Origin: Mycobacterium sp. 1554424.7
GTDB taxonomy: Bacteria; Actinomycetota; Actinomycetes; Mycobacteriales; Mycobacteriaceae
Direction of reading: 5' to 3'
DNA: 64,000 bases
Assembly (NCBI RefSeq): GCF_001665295.1
Contig: NZ_LZSE01000105.1
Coordinates: forward strand, 124,001 to 188,000
The translations under genes and the position numbers were made by a program. The notes below the pieces were generated by a model. That model saw only the letters and a program-made list of their open reading frames with translations, searched no databases and was not told the DNA's origin. The stretch's first letter is position 1. Every line of letters starts with the position of its first letter. Below, in pieces: positions 37,821 through 49,944 of the stretch.

Positions 37821-38954
37821 TTGCGCATCGGTCCGATCACGCTCGCCAGCCCGGTGGTGCTGGCCCCGATGGCGGGCGTCACCAACGTCGCGTTCCGCAC
37901 CCTGTGCCGTGAGCTGGAACAGTCGAAGGTCGGCACGGTCAGCGGGCTGTACGTCTGCGAGATGGTGACGGCGCGCGCTCTGGTCGAGCGGCACCCGGCC
38001 ACGATGCACATGACGACGTTCGCGCCCGACGAGTCGCCCCGCTCGCTGCAGCTCTACACCGTCGACCCGGCGACCACCTACGCCGCGGCCCGGATGATCG
38101 CCGACGAAGGCCTGGCCGACCACATCGACATGAACTTCGGCTGCCCGGTGCCCAAGGTCACCAAGCGTGGCGGCGGGGCGGCCCTGCCGTTCAAACGGCG
38201 GCTGTTCGGCCAGATCGTCGCCGCCGCGGTGCGGGCCACCGAGGGCAGCGGCATACCGGTGACCGTCAAGTTCCGCATCGGCATCGACGACGAGCACCAC
38301 ACCCACCTGGACGCCGGCCGGATCGCCGAGGCCGAGGGGGCCGCCGCGGTGGCCCTGCACGCCCGCACGGCGGCGCAGCGTTATTCGGGCACCGCCGACT
38401 GGGACCAGATCGCCCAGCTCAAGCAGCAGGTTCGGACGATCCCGGTGCTCGGCAACGGCGACATCTACGATGCCAGCGACGCGCTGGCGATGATGGCCAG
38501 CACCGGATGCGACGGCGTGGTCATCGGTCGCGGCTGCCTGGGCCGGCCGTGGCTGTTCGCCGAGCTGTCGGCCGCCTTCACCGGTTGCCCGGCCCCGACC
38601 CCGCCCACCCTGGGCGAGGTCGCCGACATCGTGCGCCGGCACGGCCGGCTGCTGGCCGCGCATTTCGGCGAGGACAAGGGCATGCGCGATATCCGTAAGC
38701 ATGTCGGCTGGTACCTGCACGGCTTTCCCGCCGGATCCGAATTGCGGCGCGCGCTGGCGATGGTCACGACGCTCGATGAGCTCGACTCCCTGCTCAATCG
38801 GTTGGACGGCACCGTCGCGTTTCCCGACGCGGCGACCGGCCCACGGGGCCGGCAGGGTTCACCGGCCCGCGTGGCCCTTCCCGAGGGCTGGCTGGCCGAC
38901 CCGGACGACTGCACGGTGCCCGCGGGCGCGGACGTCATGCACTCTGGCGGCTAA
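37821..38954 (+). CDS. dus: tRNA-dihydrouridine synthase
   Basis: 377 aa FMN TIM barrel: VLAPMAGVTN, catalytic Cys in DMNFGCPVPKVTK, HARTAAQRYSG and NGDIYDA. TTG start at 37821 gives LRIGPITLASPVVLAPM. Reduces uridines in the tRNA D-loop. Co-oriented with desA1. Confidence 0.94.
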   Translation: MRIGPITLASPVVLAPMAGVTNVAFRTLCRELEQSKVGTVSGLYVCEMVTARALVERHPATMHMTTFAPDESPRSLQLYTVDPATTYAAARMIADEGLADHIDMNFGCPVPKVTKRGGGAALPFKRRLFGQIVAAAVRATEGSGIPVTVKFRIGIDDEHHTHLDAGRIAEAEGAAAVALHARTAAQRYSGTADWDQIAQLKQQVRTIPVLGNGDIYDASDALAMMASTGCDGVVIGRGCLGRPWLFAELSAAFTGCPAPTPPTLGEVADIVRRHGRLLAAHFGEDKGMRDIRKHVGWYLHGFPAGSELRRALAMVTTLDELDSLLNRLDGTVAFPDAATGPRGRQGSPARVALPEGWLADPDDCTVPAGADVMHSGG

Positions 38955-39159
38955 GCGTTAACACGCGCGAAATCGCGTCCGCGGCGATAACTCAGTACGA
39001 TGTGGACCTTGCTGCATTGCGCTTCGGTGGGGGTCGGTTGCGTGCCGCCGCGGGAGCGCGAGAACACCGTGCGACTCACGGGTGGCGCGGCTCGCGGCGC
39101 CGGTGGATACCCCGGGCGTCGCATCAGAGTTGCATCCGAGCTTTGGAGGCCGATCGGAC

Positions 39160-41256
39160 ATGGGTGATGGCGGCACTGACGCCACTCGTGGCCATCGGCG
39201 CACCCCACCGCCGGCGCTGGGCGCCGCCCCGTGGGAGCGGTTCGCGCAACCGCCGTCCGAGCACGGCGTCCACCGATGGCTGGCCGAGCCGGCCAGCGAC
39301 GAGGCCGACCAGGCCGTCGAGGCCGTAGAGGCCGTCGAGCCGCGTGCCGCCGAGCCCGAAAGCTCCGGGTGCCACACCGACGGTGGGCTCACCGTCGCCG
39401 ATCTGATCGCCAAAGTCGGGGCTCCCAGCCCGGCCCGGCCCACTCACCATCGCGTCGCGCCCGACGCCGACCCCAAGCCGTCCGCCCTGCCGATAGACCT
39501 GCAGGAAACGCAGGTCATCGACACTCCGGCCTACCTGCTCGACCCCCCGTCGGAGCTTCCTGACCTCGAGGCCCGCGACTACGCGGATTACGACGATTTC
39601 GAGCCCGACGAGCCCGAGCCCAGCCCGGCCCCCGAGCCGGGGCCCGAGAACGGCGGGCCGAAGGTCAAGCGGCGCCGGCGGCCGATACTGCTCGCGGCGC
39701 GTTCCATGGCGGCGTTCACGGCGGTGCTGGCGCTGGTCCTGACCGGTGGTGCCTGGAAATGGAGCGCGTCGAAGAACGACCGCCTCAACATCATCAACGC
39801 GCTCGACCCGAACTCGAGCGACGTCCGCGACCCGGGTGGCCAGTACGGTGACGAAGACTTCCTGATCGTCGGGATGGACTCCCGCTCCGGGGAGAACGCC
39901 AACATGGGCGCCGGGGACACCGAAGACGCCGGCGGGACGCGGTCGGACACCGTGATGCTGGTCAACATCCCCGCCAACCGCAAACGCGTCGTCGCGGTGT
40001 CGTTCCCCCGCGACCTGGCGATCACGCCCATCCAATGCGAGGCGTGGAACCCAGAGACCGGCAAGTACGGACCCATCTACGACGAGAAGACCAAGACCTG
40101 GGGCCCCAAGATGGTCTACACCGAGACCAAGCTGAACTCGACCTTCTCGTTCGGCGGCCCGAAATGTCTGGTCAAGGAAATCCAGAAGCTGTCCGGTCTG
40201 AGCATCAACCGGTTCATTGCCGTCGACTTCGCCGGATTCGCAAAGATGGTCGACGCTCTCGGCGGAATCGAAGTGTGCAGCAAGACACCGATACACGACT
40301 ACGAGCTGGGCACCGTCCTCGAGCAGGGCGGACGCCAGGTGCTCGACGGGCCGACCGCGCTCAACTACGTGCGGGCCCGCCAGGTCACCACCGAAACCAA
40401 CGGCGACTACGGCCGCATCAAGCGCCAACAGAAGTTCCTGTCGTCGCTGTTGCGGTCGCTGATCTCCGAGGACACCCTGCTCGACCTCAACAAGCTCAAC
40501 AACGTCGTCAACATGGTCGTCAACAACACCTTCGTCGACAACGTCAAGACCAAGGACCTGGTCCAGCTCGGTCAGTCACTGCAGGGGATGGCCGCCGGCC
40601 ACATGACGTTCGTCACCGTGCCGACCGGTGTGACGGACCAAAACGGCGATGAGCCCCCGCGAATGGCCGACATGCGGGCGCTTTTCGACGCCATCATCAA
40701 CGACGATCCGCTGCCCGAGGAAAACGACCAGAACGCACTGAATTTGGGGACCTCGACCGCCGCGGGGCCGAACTCGGGCCCGACCAAAGCGCCCACGACC
40801 AAGAAGGCGCCGAGCCCCCCCGCCACCCCGGAGGCCCAACACCAGCAGGTGACGACGACCTCGCCGCAGGACGTCACGGTCCGGGTATCCAACGCGACCG
40901 CGCAGAGCGGCTTGGCCGCCACGGCGACCAGCCAGCTCAAGCGCAACGGCTTCAACGTGATGACACCGGACGACTATCCCAGTTCGGTGACTACGACGAC
41001 GGTGTTGTTCTCGCCGGGCAACGAGCAGGCCGCCGCGACGGTGGCCTCGTCGTTCGCCAACGCGAAGGTCCAGCGGGTGTCGGGCTACGGGCAAGTCATT
41101 CAGGTGGTGCTGGGCCCCGACTTCAACGCGGTGGCCACTCCCGCCCCCAGCGGCTCGTCGATCAGCATGCAGATAGAGCGCGGGTCGGGCAACGCCCCGA
41201 CGAAGCTTCCCGACGACCTGACGGTCACCAACGCGGCCGACACCACCTGCGAGTAA
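39160..41256 (+). CDS. LytR-CpsA-Psr (LCP) family cell-wall ligase with LytR_C domain
   Basis: 698 aa from ATG 39160, which has GGAGG 10 nt upstream; the frame is open from 39082. Order: ~170-residue acidic/proline-rich cytoplasmic region ending in KVKRRRRP, one TM segment (~179-200), the LCP domain ([29 protein letters not shown]), a Pro/Thr linker, and a C-terminal LytR_C domain. LCP proteins attach arabinogalactan to peptidoglycan. Rv0822c orthologue by context. Confidence 0.92.
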   Translation: MGDGGTDATRGHRRTPPPALGAAPWERFAQPPSEHGVHRWLAEPASDEADQAVEAVEAVEPRAAEPESSGCHTDGGLTVADLIAKVGAPSPARPTHHRVAPDADPKPSALPIDLQETQVIDTPAYLLDPPSELPDLEARDYADYDDFEPDEPEPSPAPEPGPENGGPKVKRRRRPILLAARSMAAFTAVLALVLTGGAWKWSASKNDRLNIINALDPNSSDVRDPGGQYGDEDFLIVGMDSRSGENANMGAGDTEDAGGTRSDTVMLVNIPANRKRVVAVSFPRDLAITPIQCEAWNPETGKYGPIYDEKTKTWGPKMVYTETKLNSTFSFGGPKCLVKEIQKLSGLSINRFIAVDFAGFAKMVDALGGIEVCSKTPIHDYELGTVLEQGGRQVLDGPTALNYVRARQVTTETNGDYGRIKRQQKFLSSLLRSLISEDTLLDLNKLNNVVNMVVNNTFVDNVKTKDLVQLGQSLQGMAAGHMTFVTVPTGVTDQNGDEPPRMADMRALFDAIINDDPLPEENDQNALNLGTSTAAGPNSGPTKAPTTKKAPSPPATPEAQHQQVTTTSPQDVTVRVSNATAQSGLAATATSQLKRNGFNVMTPDDYPSSVTTTTVLFSPGNEQAAATVASSFANAKVQRVSGYGQVIQVVLGPDFNAVATPAPSGSSISMQIERGSGNAPTKLPDDLTVTNAADTTCE

Positions 41257-41314
41257 AGATTTTTGGCGCGACCGGGTCCCCCTTTTCCGGCGCCGAGAAC
41301 GTAGGCTTGGCAGC

Positions 41315-41983
41315 ATGCGGACGGCCTACCATGAGCAGCTCACCGAGCTATCCGAGCGCCTGGGTGAGATGTGCGGGCTGGCGGGGATTGCCATGGAGCA
41401 GGCCACGCAGGCCCTGCTGCAAGCGGATCTGGTGCTGGCCGAACAAGTTATCTCCGACCACGAGAAGATCGCGACGCTGAGCGCCGAGGCCGAGGAGAGC
41501 GCGTTCGTGCTGCTGGCGCTGCAGGCGCCGGTCGCCGGCGACCTGCGGTCCATCGTCAGTGCCATCCAGATGGTGGCGGATATCGACCGGATGGGTGCGC
41601 TGGCCCTGCACGTGGCCAAGATCGCGCGCCGGCGCCATCCGCAGCACGCGCTGCCCGAGGAAGTCAACGGCTATTTCGCCGAAATGGGTAGGGTCGCCGT
41701 CGAATTGGGCAGCAATGCGCAAGAGGTGGTGTTGTCGCGCGACCCGGAGAAGGCGGCGCGGATCCGCGAGGAAGACGACGCCATGGACGACCTGCACCGG
41801 CATTTGTTCTCGGTGCTGATGGACCGGGAATGGAAATACGGCGTCGCCGCGGCCGTCGACGTGACGCTGCTGGGCCGCTTCTACGAGCGCTTCGCCGACC
41901 ACGCCGTGGAAGTGGCGCGGCGCGTCATTTTCCAGGCGACCGGGCATCTTCCGGAGGACGAGGCCAAACCGACGTCGCGCTAG
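41315..41983 (+). CDS. phoU: Phosphate transport regulator PhoU (PhoY2-like)
   Basis: 222 aa, two three-helix PhoU repeats with the metal-binding E/DxxxD motifs ([22 protein letters not shown]). It transmits phosphate status from the Pst transporter to SenX3-RegX3. It is convergent with pstB and the two TAG stops share CTAG at 41980-41983. Confidence 0.95.
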   Translation: MRTAYHEQLTELSERLGEMCGLAGIAMEQATQALLQADLVLAEQVISDHEKIATLSAEAEESAFVLLALQAPVAGDLRSIVSAIQMVADIDRMGALALHVAKIARRRHPQHALPEEVNGYFAEMGRVAVELGSNAQEVVLSRDPEKAARIREEDDAMDDLHRHLFSVLMDREWKYGVAAAVDVTLLGRFYERFADHAVEVARRVIFQATGHLPEDEAKPTSR

Positions 41984-42756
41984 CCGAAGCGGCCGGAGAT
42001 GTAGTCCTCCGTTGCCTTCTCGGTCGGGTTGGAGAAAATCTTCTCGGTGTCGTCGACCTCGATCAACCGGCCGGGCTTTCCGGTGGCCTCCAGGTTGAAG
42101 AACGCCGTCTGATCGCTCACCCGGGCGGCCTGTTGCATGTTGTGCGTGACGATGACGATGGTGTAGTCCTGCTTCAACTCGCTGATCAGGTCCTCGATGG
42201 CCAGGGTCGAGATCGGGTCCAGCGCGGAGCACGGCTCGTCCATCAGCAACACGTCGGGCTGAACCGCGATGGCCCGGGCGATGCACAGGCGCTGCTGCTG
42301 GCCACCGGATAATCCACCGCCGGGCTTGTCCAACCGATCCTTGACCTCTTCCCACAGGTTCGCCCCGCGCAGCGACTGCTCGGCGGTCTCATCGAGCAGC
42401 TTGCGATTGCGCACGCCCTGCAGCTTCAGGCCGGCGACCACGTTGTCCCGAATCGACATGGCGGGGAAGGGATTCGGCCGCTGGAACACCATCCCGATCG
42501 CCCGCCGCACACCGACCGGGTCGACACCGGGAGCGTAGATGTCTTGGTCGTCGAGCAGGACGCTGCCCTCGACGCGGGCGCCGGGGATCACCTCGTGCAT
42601 CCGGTTCAGCGTGCGCAGCACGGTCGTCTTGCCGCAGCCCGACGAACCGATGAACGCGGTCACGCTGCGCGGCAGGATCGACATCGTCACGTCCGCGACC
42701 GCCTTGAACGACCCGTAGTAGATGTTGATGGATTTGAGGTCCAACCTCTTGGCCAC
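41980..42756 (-). CDS. pstB: Phosphate ABC transporter ATPase PstB (PhoT)
   Basis: 258 aa. Walker A is GSSGCGKTT, signature LSGGQQQRL, Walker [14 protein letters not shown], and the H-loop [11 protein letters not shown]. It powers high-affinity phosphate import; last gene of pstSCAB, 12 nt after pstA. Confidence 0.97.
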   Translation of the reverse strand: MAKRLDLKSINIYYGSFKAVADVTMSILPRSVTAFIGSSGCGKTTVLRTLNRMHEVIPGARVEGSVLLDDQDIYAPGVDPVGVRRAIGMVFQRPNPFPAMSIRDNVVAGLKLQGVRNRKLLDETAEQSLRGANLWEEVKDRLDKPGGGLSGGQQQRLCIARAIAVQPDVLLMDEPCSALDPISTLAIEDLISELKQDYTIVIVTHNMQQAARVSDQTAFFNLEATGKPGRLIEVDDTEKIFSNPTEKATEDYISGRFG

Positions 42757-42768
42757 TAGTGCTCCTGC

Positions 42769-43683
42769 CTACGACTTCCTGGGGGCATAGAACTTCGCGA
42801 TCACCCTGGCCCCGACATTGATGACCGCGATGACCAGAATGAGGGTTAGCGCCGCGCCCCACAACCGATCCGTCGGCACCGGGTTGACGCCGGCGCCCGC
42901 CACGGTCTGGTCGTACATCATGCCGGGCAGCGATCCCATGAACCCGTGGAAGATGTCGAAGTTCATCGACTGCGAGTAACCGACGAGGATCAGCAGGGGC
43001 GCCGTCTCACCCAGCACCCTGGCGACCGCGAGCATGATTCCGGTGATGATGCCCGACAGCCCGGTGGGGATCACGACGCTGGCGATGGTTTTCCACTTCG
43101 GGATGCCCAGCGCGTAGCTGGCCTCCCGCAGGTCCACCGGAACGATCCGCAGCATCTCCTCGGTCGCCCGCACGATCACCGGCAGCATCAACACGACCAA
43201 TGCCAGAGACACCGCGAACTGGGAGCGCGGGAGCCCCAGCGTCGCCACCCACAGCGCGTAGATGAACAACGCCGCCACGATCGAGGGCACGCCGGCCAGG
43301 ATGTCGACCATGAACGTCGCCAGCCTGCCCAGCGGTGTGCCGCCGCCGTATTCGACCAGATAGATCGCCACCATGATGCCGATCGGGACCGAGATCAGGG
43401 TGCACACCAATCCCTGCAGCAGCGTTCCGACGATCGCGTGATAGGCGCCACCGCCCGCCACGAAGGCCGTCATGCCGGCTTGCGAATGTGTCCACCACGC
43501 GGTCGCGGCGATTGCCTTGAGCCCCTTGGCGATTACCGAATACAGCACCAACAGCAACGGGATCACGGCGATTCCCATCGACAGGCTCACCAACACCGTC
43601 GCGGTGTTATTCGCAAGCCGCCGGCGGCGGCCGAGCCCGGACAGGCTCCGCGCCTTGAGCGGACGATCGAGCATCGAGGTCAT
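42769..43683 (-). CDS. pstA: Phosphate ABC transporter permease PstA
   Basis: 304 aa with six predicted TM segments and the permease coupling loop ([34 protein letters not shown]). Overlaps pstC by 4 nt (ATGA). Confidence 0.96.
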   Translation of the reverse strand: MTSMLDRPLKARSLSGLGRRRRLANNTATVLVSLSMGIAVIPLLLVLYSVIAKGLKAIAATAWWTHSQAGMTAFVAGGGAYHAIVGTLLQGLVCTLISVPIGIMVAIYLVEYGGGTPLGRLATFMVDILAGVPSIVAALFIYALWVATLGLPRSQFAVSLALVVLMLPVIVRATEEMLRIVPVDLREASYALGIPKWKTIASVVIPTGLSGIITGIMLAVARVLGETAPLLILVGYSQSMNFDIFHGFMGSLPGMMYDQTVAGAGVNPVPTDRLWGAALTLILVIAVINVGARVIAKFYAPRKS

Positions 43684-44726
43684 CGGCCGCCCCTGCGATT
43701 CCGGCCACCGGCGACGGCCCCGCGGGCCAGGGCGTCCACCAGGAACGTGACCACGAACAGCACCAGCCCCGCGGCCATGTAGGCGCCGGCCTTGTATCGG
43801 TCATCGAATTCCGATGCGGCGCTTGCGATCTTGGTCGCGAAGGTCGAGCCGCCGTCGAAGAGCGACCACCCGAACGCGGCCTGGGTCCCACGCAGGATGA
43901 TCAGCAGCGCGACCGTCTCGCCCAGGGCGCGGCCCAGGCCGAGCATCGCGCCGCTGACGTACCCGGATCGCCCGAACGGCAGGACGGTGGTCTTGACCAC
44001 TTCCCACCGCGTGGCGCCGAGCGCCAGCGCGGCCTCGATCTCGTCGTGTGGTGTTTGGACGAACACTTCCCGGGTGACCGCGGTGATGATCGGCAGGATC
44101 ATCACCGCCAGCACGATGCCGCCGGTGAAGACGGTGCCGCCGCCCGCCACCGACGCGTTCCCCGTGGCGAACAGGAAACACCAGCCGAGGTTGTGATTGA
44201 GCCAGCCCGCGACCGGTCGCAGCTGCGGCGCCAACACATAGAGGCCCCATACGCCGTAGACGATCGAGGGAACCGCGGCCAGCAGATCGACCGCGTAGGC
44301 CAGCGGTCCGGCGACCCGCCGCGGCGCGTACTGCGTGATGAACAGGGCGACGCCCAGGGCGACCGGCATGGCCAGGACCAGGGCGAACAGCGAAACCAAC
44401 AGGGTCACCTGCAGCAGCTCGAGGATTCCGAAATGCATGGCCGAGGTGTCGGTGGTGACCCAGTTGCCGCCATAGCTGAAGAAGTTCTCGTGGTTGCGCC
44501 TCAGGGCCGGTATCGCACGCAACAACAAGAAGCCGCCGATCGCGGCGATCAGGATCACGATCACAACGCCCGAACCCCTTGCGAGCCAACGGAATATCCT
44601 GTCCCCCGCGCGCGGCTGGGCGCGCCCCCACGGGCTGATCGGTACCACCGGCGACTCGGGAAAGGGCGCAGCGACGACCGCACCCGAACCCGCCGCGGAA
44701 GGGTTCGGCACTGAAGGCTCTGTCAC
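43680..44726 (-). CDS. pstC: Phosphate ABC transporter permease PstC
   Basis: ~348 aa. A Pro/Ala-rich cytoplasmic N-terminus of ~60 residues is followed by six TM segments and an EAA loop ([26 protein letters not shown]). GTG 44726 is the likely start; a GTG at 44774 would overlap the pstS stop. Partner of PstA. Confidence 0.94.
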   Translation of the reverse strand: MTEPSVPNPSAAGSGAVVAAPFPESPVVPISPWGRAQPRAGDRIFRWLARGSGVVIVILIAAIGGFLLLRAIPALRRNHENFFSYGGNWVTTDTSAMHFGILELLQVTLLVSLFALVLAMPVALGVALFITQYAPRRVAGPLAYAVDLLAAVPSIVYGVWGLYVLAPQLRPVAGWLNHNLGWCFLFATGNASVAGGGTVFTGGIVLAVMILPIITAVTREVFVQTPHDEIEAALALGATRWEVVKTTVLPFGRSGYVSGAMLGLGRALGETVALLIILRGTQAAFGWSLFDGGSTFATKIASAASEFDDRYKAGAYMAAGLVLFVVTFLVDALARGAVAGGRNRRGGR

Positions 44727-44770
44727 TGTGATCCCGTCACAGGTCTTCCGTCGCTCCTTGCGCCCACCGG

Positions 44771-45916
44771 TCACTGCATGTCATTGATCGCGGTAACCAA
44801 TCGCTCCTTGACTTTATCGGGCAGCGGGACATAACCGGCGGACGTGAGACCGGCTTGCCCGTTGGTCGCCGCCACGCCGAGGAAAGACTTGATCGCCGTG
44901 GTGGTCTCGGGGTCGTAGCCCTTCGAGCACACGATCTCGTAAGTGGCCAGCACCAGCGGGTAGCTGCCCGCCTGCTGCGCGGCGTACATCGGGTTCAGAT
45001 CGAGCACCAGGTCGTTGCCGTCGGCCACGAAGCTGGCGGACTGGATCGCCTTGTTGGCCGTGTCGTCGGTGAGCGGAACCACCCCGTTGCCGGTGTCGAT
45101 CAGGGCGTACGGCAGCCCGGCCTGGTCGGCGAATCCCTTCTCGACGTAGCCGATGGCGCCCGGGGTGGCCCGCACGGCCTGGATCACGCCGGCCGACTTC
45201 GTGGCGCCTTCGCCGACGCCGCCCTGGAATTCGGTGCCGACGCCGCGGGTCCAGCTCTGCGGCGCGGCCGCCGTCAGATATTTCTGGACGTTGTCGGTCG
45301 TGCCCGACGAGTCGGCGCGGTAGATCGGCACGATCTTGGTCGCGGGCAGCGCCACGCCGGGATTGAGCGCGGCCAGTATCGGGTCGTTCCAGACCGTGAT
45401 CCTGCCGCTGAAGACCTTGGCCAGGGCATCACTGCTGAGGACCACCTTCTGGGCACCCGGCAGGTTGTACACCAGCGCGACCGGCCCGAAGACGAGCGGC
45501 AGGTCCCACGCCGGGTTTCCGTCACAGCGTTTGGCGGCCGGGCCGATCTGGTCGGCCACCAGCGGCGAATCCGCTCCCGCGAAGTCGACGTGGCCCGCGA
45601 TGAACTGCTCGCGCCCGGCGCCCGACCCGGTCGGGTTGTACGACACGCCCTTGCCCGGGCAGTACTGCCCCCACACCTGATTGAACAGCGACATCGCGTT
45701 CTGCTGGGCGGTCGAGCCCTCCGCCGTCAACCCGTTCTTGCCGCCGCAGCCCGCGGTGCCGGTGGGTCCGGAGATGGTGGTCGGCGATGCGCCGCGGCGG
45801 TTGTCGTCGCTGCCGCATGCGGTCAGCGTTGCGCCGCAGATCGCGATCGCCAGGGCAACGACCGTCAGCGCCCTGACGTGCCTGTCGAGCCTCACCAATC
45901 TCGCTTTCTGACGCAT
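44771..45916 (-). CDS. pstS: Phosphate-binding lipoprotein PstS
   Basis: 381 aa. Lipoprotein signal with lipobox LTAC (Cys34), and phosphate-binding signatures ([41 protein letters not shown]). First gene of pstSCAB. The PHO-box-like repeat upstream (46013-46030) suggests RegX3 control under phosphate limitation. Confidence 0.95.
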   Translation of the reverse strand: MRQKARLVRLDRHVRALTVVALAIAICGATLTACGSDDNRRGASPTTISGPTGTAGCGGKNGLTAEGSTAQQNAMSLFNQVWGQYCPGKGVSYNPTGSGAGREQFIAGHVDFAGADSPLVADQIGPAAKRCDGNPAWDLPLVFGPVALVYNLPGAQKVVLSSDALAKVFSGRITVWNDPILAALNPGVALPATKIVPIYRADSSGTTDNVQKYLTAAAPQSWTRGVGTEFQGGVGEGATKSAGVIQAVRATPGAIGYVEKGFADQAGLPYALIDTGNGVVPLTDDTANKAIQSASFVADGNDLVLDLNPMYAAQQAGSYPLVLATYEIVCSKGYDPETTTAIKSFLGVAATNGQAGLTSAGYVPLPDKVKERLVTAINDMQ

Positions 45917-46012
45917 TCCTGGCCGGGTGCGGGCGCCACTGAGTCTTCCCCCGAGGAGCTTGCCAAGTCACCGCGAAAGTATGCGCCGGTAAAGCCCACA
46001 GAAGCCGGTAGA

Positions 46013-46030
46013 GATGAATACAACGTGAAC
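46013..46030 (-). promoter_or_regulatory. PHO-box-like direct repeat (RegX3 site candidate)
   Basis: On the minus strand GTTCAC and ATTCAT repeat with an 11-bp period, ~97 bp upstream of the pstS ATG. This matches the direct-repeat layout of RegX3/PhoB-type boxes upstream of mycobacterial pstS genes. Confidence 0.65.
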
Positions 46031-46053
46031 ACTGCGCGTCCACGTTGCTTCTT

Positions 46054-47747
<1,694 letters not shown>

Positions 47748-47930
47748 AAAGCCCCTCCAAATCGTGGGAAAGGCGTCTCCCAATTTCGATAACGCCACGA
47801 CGCGTTGGTTGCCAGGTCATCTAACGATAACGTGCCACCTGCCTTTTCGGTGCAGGGTATTGGCCACTGTGAGGCCCGCCACCGGACGGTCCGCGATCCG
47901 GCGGGCGCGGGATTACGCGACAATGTGCCA

Positions 47931-48737
47931 ATGCGCAAGGTGCTGATCGGGGTGGCGGCGACGGCGATCGCCGTGGCCGCGACGGTCGTCGGCGCCCTCG
48001 GCGTCGACTACGGAACCAGCATCTACGCCGAATACCGGCTGTCGACCAGCGTGCGCAAGGTCGCCAATCTGGGGACCGATCCGTTTGTCGCGATCGTGGC
48101 GTTCCCCTTCCTCCCGCAGGCGATGCGGCGCCACTACAGCCAGGTGGAGATCAAGGCCAACGCGATCGACCACGCGATGGTCGGAAAGGCCACCCTCGAG
48201 GCGACCATGTATTCGGTCGACCTGACCGATGCGTCGTGGCTGATCAGGCCCGATGCCAAGCTGCCGGTCGGCCGGCTGGAAAGCCGCATCATCATCGACT
48301 CGATTCACCTGGGCCGGTACCTGGGCATCACCGACCTGATGGTCGAGGCGCCCCCCAAGGAAACCAACACCGCCACGGGCGGCGTCACCGCCTCGGGCAT
48401 CTCCGACAGCCACGGGCTGGTGTTCAGCGGCACCCCCAAGTCGGCCGACTTCGCACACCGGGTCAGCGTCTCGGTCGACCTGTCCATCGCCCCGAACGAC
48501 CCGGCGACGCTGGTGTTCACGCCCACCGGGGTCCTGACCGGACCCGACACCGCCAACCAACCCGTCCCGGACGCCAAGCGGGACGCGGTCCTCCACGCCT
48601 TCAGCGCCCGGCTGCCCAATCAGAGGCTTCCGTTCGGCGTCGCGCCGACCTCCGAGGGGGCCCGCGGGTCCGACATCATCATTGAGGGCGTCACCCGGGG
48701 AGTAACCGTCACGCTCGGGGGGTTTAAGGAGTCATGA
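47931..48737 (+). CDS. lmeA: LmeA-like DUF2993 protein (lipomannan elongation factor)
   Basis: 268 aa. N-terminal signal/TM (~5-24), then a DUF2993 lipid-binding domain (YSQVEIKANAIDHAMVGKATLEATMYSVDLTDAS). It is orthologous by position to Rv0817c/LmeA, which helps maintain mannan elongation in lipomannan. The stop overlaps the ATG of a MIRU-encoded mini-ORF. Confidence 0.9.
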   Translation: MRKVLIGVAATAIAVAATVVGALGVDYGTSIYAEYRLSTSVRKVANLGTDPFVAIVAFPFLPQAMRRHYSQVEIKANAIDHAMVGKATLEATMYSVDLTDASWLIRPDAKLPVGRLESRIIIDSIHLGRYLGITDLMVEAPPKETNTATGGVTASGISDSHGLVFSGTPKSADFAHRVSVSVDLSIAPNDPATLVFTPTGVLTGPDTANQPVPDAKRDAVLHAFSARLPNQRLPFGVAPTSEGARGSDIIIEGVTRGVTVTLGGFKES

Positions 48738-48814
48738 CCCGCGCCAGCGACGATGCAGAGCGGAGCGATGAGGTGGGGGCACCTCCCGCTTGCGGGGGAG
48801 AGGGGCGCATATGA
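48734..48814 (+). repeat. MIRU-type element with 26-codon coupling ORF
   Basis: The ATG at 48734 overlaps the lmeA TGA (ATGA). A 26-codon ORF (MTRASDDAERSDEVG...) runs to a TGA at 48812-48814 that overlaps the thiX ATG (48811). This is the layout of Mycobacterial Interspersed Repetitive Units, which insert at overlapping stop/start sites and keep reading frame continuity. GCGACGATGCAGAGCGG and GCGATGAGG resemble known MIRU sequence. Confidence 0.8.
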
Positions 48815-49224
48815 CTACCGTCATCGTCGCGATCGTCGCGGCGCTCGCCGTAGCAAGCCTCGCCGGATGGCTGTTGACGCGTCGCTCCGGGGCAGTCCGG
48901 GCAATCGATGCGGCCGCACCCGATCCCGACACCGCGGCCCTGGGCCTTTCCCGCAGCGGGCCCACCGTCGTGCATTTCAGCGCCCCGTGGTGCGGGCCGT
49001 GTGATCGGGTCCGTCGGGTGGTGGACCAGGTCTGCGAGGACATGGGCGATGTCGCCCACCTCGAGATCGACCTGGACGCCGATCCGGTGACGGCCCGACG
49101 GTTTTCGGTGCTTTCGCTGCCGACCACGTTGATCTTCGATGCCGACGGGCGCCAGCGGTACCGGGCCTCCGGCGTGCCCAAGGCCGCCGACCTGCGCTCG
49201 GTGCTGCAGCCGCTGTTGGCTTGA
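48811..49224 (+). CDS. thiX: Membrane-anchored thioredoxin ThiX
   Basis: 137 aa. TM segment at ~3-22, then a thioredoxin fold with active site WCGPC (Cys61, Cys64) and the cis-Pro loop SLPTT. Probably reduces disulfides at the membrane near the sulfur operon that follows. Translationally linked to lmeA through the MIRU ORF. Confidence 0.93.
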   Translation: MTTVIVAIVAALAVASLAGWLLTRRSGAVRAIDAAAPDPDTAALGLSRSGPTVVHFSAPWCGPCDRVRRVVDQVCEDMGDVAHLEIDLDADPVTARRFSVLSLPTTLIFDADGRQRYRASGVPKAADLRSVLQPLLA

Positions 49225-49240
49225 GCGCGGCGTCATTGGG

Positions 49241-49246
49241 TAAGCT
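49241..49246 (+). promoter_or_regulatory. -10 element of leaderless uORF promoter
   Basis: TAAGCT with a 7-nt spacer to the GTG at 49254, the classic leaderless arrangement in mycobacteria. Confidence 0.65.
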
Positions 49247-49253
49247 TGCCGAC

Positions 49254-49343
49254 GTGTCAGCCCGCATGGAGCCCATGCTCACCCAGCGTCGCGCAGTCGA
49301 TCTGCGCCGCGTCGCGGGCTGTTGTTGTCGCTGTAGCTGCTGA
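49254..49343 (+). CDS. Leaderless poly-cysteine attenuator peptide (uORF)
   Basis: 29-codon ORF starting at a GTG placed 7 nt after a -10 hexamer. It ends with the codons TGT-TGT-TGT-CGC-TGT-AGC-TGC-stop, giving Gly-Cys-Cys-Cys-Arg-Cys-Ser-Cys. It precedes DUF4395-cysA2-sseC. Published work in M. smegmatis describes such leaderless poly-Cys uORFs as cysteine-responsive attenuators of this operon: low Cys-tRNA stalls the ribosome and opens the downstream ribosome-binding site. The 107-nt stretch to the next gene contains the AGGAG to be unmasked. Confidence 0.88.
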   Translation: MSARMEPMLTQRRAVDLRRVAGCCCRCSC

Positions 49344-49450
49344 GCAGCGCCGACCCCGCGCGCACTCGGAGCAGCTTCGGACCCCTAATCGGGCCCCTCA
49401 AGGCATGCCTCCCACGCTTTCCGCGCAACGAGATTCCTAGGAGTAACACG

Positions 49451-49912
49451 GTGCCGAGCAACAACACCGCAACGCAGCAGGACCAGGTAGACGTGCGCGG
49501 ACCGCGGTTCGCCGCCTGGATCACCACCGCCGTCCTGCTGCTCACCCTTCTCGTCTCGGCCGCCAGCCCCCTGGCGGCCGCTCTGATCCTCGGGGCGCAG
49601 GCCGTCGTCTTCGCGATCGGCGCCGCCGGCCCGCGCCGGCATCCCTACGGGCGGCTGTTCGCCGGCCTGGTGGCGCCGCGGCTGGGGCCGGTCACGGAGC
49701 GCGAGCCGGTCGCCCCGCTGAAATTCGCCCAACTCGTCGGCTTGATCTTCGCGGTCGTCGGGGTGGCCGGCTTTGCCGCGGGCGCTTTCCTGGTCGGGGT
49801 CGTCGCGACCGCCTTCGCGCTGGTCGCCGCGTTCCTGAATGCGGCCTTCGGCATCTGCCTGGGTTGCCAGCTTTACCCGCTGGTCGCCCGCTTCCGCCCT
49901 ACTCCTGCCTAG
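49451..49912 (+). CDS. DUF4395 membrane protein
   Basis: 153 aa with four hydrophobic segments and a C-terminal GICLGCQLYPL with two Cys. GTG start with AGGAG upstream. First structural gene of the cysteine-regulated sulfur operon; it is the likely membrane partner of CysA2/ThiX in sulfur handling, but the biochemical role is unknown. Confidence 0.88.
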   Translation: MPSNNTATQQDQVDVRGPRFAAWITTAVLLLTLLVSAASPLAAALILGAQAVVFAIGAAGPRRHPYGRLFAGLVAPRLGPVTEREPVAPLKFAQLVGLIFAVVGVAGFAAGAFLVGVVATAFALVAAFLNAAFGICLGCQLYPLVARFRPTPA

Positions 49913-49944
49913 TCGTCTAGAAGCAACCGAAAGGAACCTCCAAT

